Below, one piece after another: positions 61,769 to 64,000 of a DNA stretch of 64,000 nucleotides (within the stretch, counting starts at the first letter, position 1; every line of letters begins with the position of its first letter). Source of the stretch: Caulobacter sp. (lineage in GTDB: Bacteria > Pseudomonadota > Alphaproteobacteria > Caulobacterales > Caulobacteraceae). The notes under the pieces were generated by a model that worked only from the letters and a program-made list of their open reading frames with translations, did no database searches and was not told the origin of the DNA. Both the position numbers and the translations under genes were made by a program. Location: assembly GCA_030680355.1 (NCBI GenBank), contig JAUXVF010000029.1, forward strand, positions 1 to 64,000. The letters are read 5' to 3'.

Positions 61769-62563
61769 CTACCGCCCCGTCCACGCTGCCTTGCGCTTCT
61801 CCCCCCAGGCGGCCACGCCCTCGCGCCTATCATCGGTGGGGGTCAGTTCGTTGTAGGCCGCCAACTCCACCGCCACAGCCTCGGCGCCGGACAGCACGGC
61901 CGTCTCCCGCACCACCCGGCGGATGTTGCGCACCGACAGCGGGGCGTTGGCGGCGATCTTCTTGGCGACGTCGACGGCTTCGGTCACCAGGCCGGCGGGG
62001 TTCCAGACGGCGTTGACGACGCCCCAGTCCAGGCCCTGCGAGGCGGTGAACGGCTCGCCGGTCAGCAGGATCTCACGGGCGCGGCGCTCGCCGGCGGCGC
62101 GGCTGAGGTTCTGGACCCCGCCCAGGCCCGGCATGATGCCCAGCTTGACCTCCGGCAGGGCGAACCGGGCCGTGTCGGCGGCGTAGATGAAGTCGCAGTT
62201 GAGGGCGATCTCGGCCCCGCCGCCGTAGGCCGCGCCGTTGACCGCCGCGATCACCGGGATCGGCAGGGCGACCAGGGCGTCGCGCATGGTCTCGAACAAC
62301 ACATGCTGCGCCCGCCACTGGGCGTCGGTCATGCCGTCGCGTTCCTTGAGGTCGGCGCCAGTGCAAAAGAACCGGTCCCCGGCCCCGGTCAGAACGACGA
62401 CGCGCACGTCGCCGGGCGTGGCCAGACTGGTCCAGAGGGCGAGAAGCTCCTCGGCCATCTGGGTCGACAGCGAATTGCCGGCGGCCGGGCGGTTGAGGGT
62501 GACGACAAGGACGCCCTCGGCGGGGGCGGCGGTCAGGAGGGTGGCGTAGGCGGGGCTGGTCAT
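61769..62563 (-). CDS. Enoyl-CoA hydratase/isomerase family protein
   Basis: A 264-residue crotonase. VVTLNRPAAGNSLSTQMAEE, VLTGAGDRFFCTGADLKERD and AAVNGAAYGGGAEIALNCDF are the CoA-binding and oxyanion-hole blocks; FALPEVKLGIMPGLGGVQNL follows with the pattern Glu-x-x-x-Gly-x-x-Pro-Gly-x-Gly, whose second acidic catalytic position can be found here (PEVKLGIMPG). It may be a hydratase of beta-oxidation or a carnitinyl-CoA-type enzyme, given the oxygenase upstream on the opposite strand. The start ATG at 62563 is the only sensible choice. Confidence 0.9.
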   Translation of the reverse strand: MTSPAYATLLTAAPAEGVLVVTLNRPAAGNSLSTQMAEELLALWTSLATPGDVRVVVLTGAGDRFFCTGADLKERDGMTDAQWRAQHVLFETMRDALVALPIPVIAAVNGAAYGGGAEIALNCDFIYAADTARFALPEVKLGIMPGLGGVQNLSRAAGERRAREILLTGEPFTASQGLDWGVVNAVWNPAGLVTEAVDVAKKIAANAPLSVRNIRRVVRETAVLSGAEAVAVELAAYNELTPTDDRREGVAAWGEKRKAAWTGR

Positions 62564-62589
62564 GGGGAAGGGATAGCGACCCCGACCCC

Positions 62590-62690
62590 CACTGTCATCC
62601 CGGACGGGCCGGGCCGATCCGGGACCCAGATTGAAGTTCAGCCGAATCTGGGTCCCGGCTCTCCGCTACGCTGCGGCCGGGATGACAGTG
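62590..62690. repeat. Nested palindromic repeat element
   Basis: CACTGTCATCCCGG (62590-62603) and CCGGGATGACAGTG (62677-62690) are perfect 14-bp arms; inside them CCGGGACCCAGATT (62619-62632) and AATCTGGGTCCCGG (62645-62658) form another perfect 14-bp pair. The 101-base unit could fold into a cruciform. This kind of 'TCATCCCGG ... GGGACCCAGA' element is a familiar extragenic repeat of Caulobacter and sphingomonads. Confidence 0.75.
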
Positions 62691-62725
62691 TGGGTTTGCC
62701 GTCGACCACCGGCGGCTCCCTCTCC

Positions 62726-62764
62726 ACCAGCCTCCGGCTGGTCCCCCTCCCCCTCTGGGGGAGG
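62726..62764. repeat. Double-hairpin extragenic repeat next to upp
   Basis: ACCAGCC-TCC-GGCTGGT (62726-62742) is followed directly by CCTCCCCC-TCT-GGGGGAGG (62746-62764). Both stems are perfect. It lies just after the upp stop codon (minus strand) and may help end that transcript. Confidence 0.6.
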
Positions 62765-62771
62765 AAGGCGG

Positions 62772-63410
62772 TTATCTGGTCCCGTACAGCCGGTCGCCGG
62801 CGTCGCCGAGACCGGGGAGGATGAACCCGCGCTCGTTCAGCCCGCGATCAATCCCGGCGGTCCAGATCGGCACGTCGGGGTGCTCGCCGCGGAGGGCTAC
62901 GATGCCTTCGGGGCAGGTCAGCAGGCAGACGAAGCGCAGGTCCCGCGCGCCCTCCTCCTTGAGCCTTTCGACGGCGGCGCAGGCGGTGACGCCGGTGGCC
63001 AGCAGGGGATTGATGACGATGACCTGGCGTTCGGCCAGGGTGTCGGGGACCTTCAGATAGTATTCGACCGCCGAGCGGGTGCCGGGGTCGCGGTAGAGGC
63101 CGATATGGGCGACGCGGGCCGAGGGGACCAGGGTCAGCATGCCCTCGAGCATCCCCTCCCCGGCCCGCAGGATCGGGGCGAAGACCAGTTTCTTGCCGGC
63201 GATCTCGGGGGCTGTCGTGGCCTCCAGCGGCGTCTCGATGGCCCGGTCGGTCAGGGCCAGGTCGCGGGTGACCTCGTAGCAGAGCAGGGTCGACAGCTCG
63301 CGGGTCAATTCGCGGAAAGTCTTGGTCGAGGTCTCGCGGTCGCGCAGCCGGGACAGTTTGTGCTGCACCAGCGGGTGGTCGACGACGGTGACGCCTTCAT
63401 AGCTGCGCAT
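62772..63410 (-). CDS. upp: Uracil phosphoribosyltransferase
   Basis: A 212-residue enzyme that makes UMP from uracil and phosphoribosyl pyrophosphate. [40 protein letters not shown] (PRPP-site region), [20 protein letters not shown] and the C-terminal [10 protein letters not shown] are family signatures. The length is normal. Its ATG overlaps the stop of the URC4-like gene (TGATG), showing translational coupling; in the URC (uracil catabolic) pathway a uracil phosphoribosyltransferase is one of the required enzymes, so the two probably work in pyrimidine catabolism or salvage. Confidence 0.96.
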   Translation of the reverse strand: MRSYEGVTVVDHPLVQHKLSRLRDRETSTKTFRELTRELSTLLCYEVTRDLALTDRAIETPLEATTAPEIAGKKLVFAPILRAGEGMLEGMLTLVPSARVAHIGLYRDPGTRSAVEYYLKVPDTLAERQVIVINPLLATGVTACAAVERLKEEGARDLRFVCLLTCPEGIVALRGEHPDVPIWTAGIDRGLNERGFILPGLGDAGDRLYGTR

Positions 63411-64000
63411 CAGAATACGGTTCCGTCGCTGGTGATGGTCAGGGGCGGGCCGCCGCCCTCGCGGCGCTGGCGGGCCAGCACCCGGCCGGCCGCCCAGGTG
63501 CCGCCCTCGAGCACCCGGGCCAGGGGGAAGTCGGCCTCGGCCACGCCCAGCCGCTCCCGCACCAGCGGCGCGATGCGATCAAGCAGGGCCACGGTCATCG
63601 CCCGCCAGCCGACCACCAGCGGGTCGCCGACAGCGTGCACGCGGGTCAGGTCGAGCGGGTCCTTGAGCGCCAGCACCCCGTCGTCGATGAACAGGCCGCC
63701 GTTGCGGTATTCGGCCAGGCCGGTCAGGCCGTCGAGGCTGTGGACGGTGATCCCCGCGTCCTGCAGCGGCTCGATCAGGCTGTAGGCCAGCCATTGCGAC
63801 AGCTTGTGGATCGGCACCAGGCCGTCGGTGGCGTCGTCGCGTTTGATCGCCGGATGCCGCCAGGTGTCGCCGAGCGGCAGGCCGCCCAGGGTCAGGCGGT
63901 GCTCCCAGATCGGGCCGAGCTTCTCCAGCAGCACCTCGAGGATCACCGGGGCCGGCAGGGCGCCGTCGACCGCCCGGGCGGCGATGACGTCATAGAGGTC
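63410..64000 (-). CDS. DUF1688 (URC4/Urg3-like) protein, C-terminal part
   Basis: The gene enters from the right edge; 196 codons are visible. The sequence matches DUF1688, the URC4/urg3 family of the uracil catabolic (URC) pathway: [40 protein letters not shown] and [20 protein letters not shown] are the recognisable blocks. The biochemical activity of URC4 is not settled. The frame stays open to base 64000, so its N terminus lies outside the window. Its TGA overlaps the ATG of upp, which supports a common operon. Confidence 0.88.
   Translation of the reverse strand, partial: DLYDVIAARAVDGALPAPVILEVLLEKLGPIWEHRLTLGGLPLGDTWRHPAIKRDDATDGLVPIHKLSQWLAYSLIEPLQDAGITVHSLDGLTGLAEYRNGGLFIDDGVLALKDPLDLTRVHAVGDPLVVGWRAMTVALLDRIAPLVRERLGVAEADFPLARVLEGGTWAAGRVLARQRREGGGPPLTITSDGTVF

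Noticed and set aside
62590-62690. Insertion sequence or CRISPR repeat
   Set aside because: There is no transposase and no spaced direct repeats; it is a palindromic extragenic element.

Overview
The window looks like chromosome of a high-GC alphaproteobacterium, most likely a member of the Caulobacteraceae (Caulobacter or Phenylobacterium type). The case rests on a MucR/Ros regulator, a DUF2336 protein, large TonB-dependent receptors, clustered GANTC (CcrM-type) sites, promoters close to the Caulobacter housekeeping consensus, and typical alphaproteobacterial intergenic palindromes. No rRNA, CRISPR array, transposase or integrase was seen. The first 372 bases are the end of a phage tail-fibre-like gene, so a prophage or phage remnant may lie just outside the left edge.

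Layout. 0.7-3.9 kb: a PAS_5 protein, MucR, DUF2336 and a DoxX-like membrane protein. 4-7 kb: an enoyl-CoA hydratase, and a DUF2306 membrane protein divergent from an AraC regulator with an inverted repeat between them. 7-13 kb: a probable catabolic module of cytochrome P450, GMC alcohol oxidase/dehydrogenase, acyl-CoA ligase, acyl-CoA thioesterase and MaoC hydratase. 13-19 kb: CsbD, a Tat-exported oligopeptidase B, a GNAT enzyme, tRNA-Gln, tRNA-Pro and SppA. 19-27 kb: an Oar-like TonB receptor, a DUF442 phosphatase/sulfurtransferase and an opp-type transporter without ATPases. 27-33 kb: a coiled-coil protein, a tiny lipoprotein, an ATP-grasp-like protein coupled to a metallo-beta-lactamase-fold hydrolase, and an unusual fusion of acyl-CoA ligase, transmembrane helices and DUF1499. 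33-40 kb: uridine-kinase-like, TetR, PdxH, a J-domain protein, AroC (possibly leaderless), a pirin, a response regulator, a small lipoprotein and the queC-queE-queD operon. 40-45 kb: a second TonB receptor and a degenerate hybrid histidine kinase. 45-52.6 kb: tRNA-Met, glycosyltransferase, asparagine synthase, sugar dehydrogenase, an L-2-hydroxyglutarate-oxidase-like flavoprotein, a TTC38-like TPR protein and a LuxI-type acyl-homoserine-lactone synthase. 52.6-64 kb: a fused indolepyruvate ferredoxin oxidoreductase with a divergent Lrp regulator, a second pirin, a 53-residue ORF behind a Fur-like inverted repeat, pgsA, uvrC, a Rieske oxygenase, a second enoyl-CoA hydratase, and upp with a DUF1688 (URC4-like) gene for uracil metabolism.

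Functional links. The 7-13 kb genes fit stepwise oxidation of an alkyl or terpenoid methyl group to an acid, its activation to a CoA thioester, and beta-oxidation. queC/E/D make the deazaguanine precursor of queuosine, but this QueD has Tyr in place of the usual catalytic Cys. The LuxI homologue keeps all the diagnostic residues yet has no LuxR partner in the window; it ends 5 bp from the convergent indolepyruvate oxidoreductase gene, whose family makes aryl- or branched-acyl-CoA. The items most worth following up are the ligase-DUF1499 fusion, the orphan LuxI, the His-less hybrid kinase, the Cys-less QueD, the hairpin that could hide the csbD ribosome binding site, and the 53-residue ORF with its Fur-like box.
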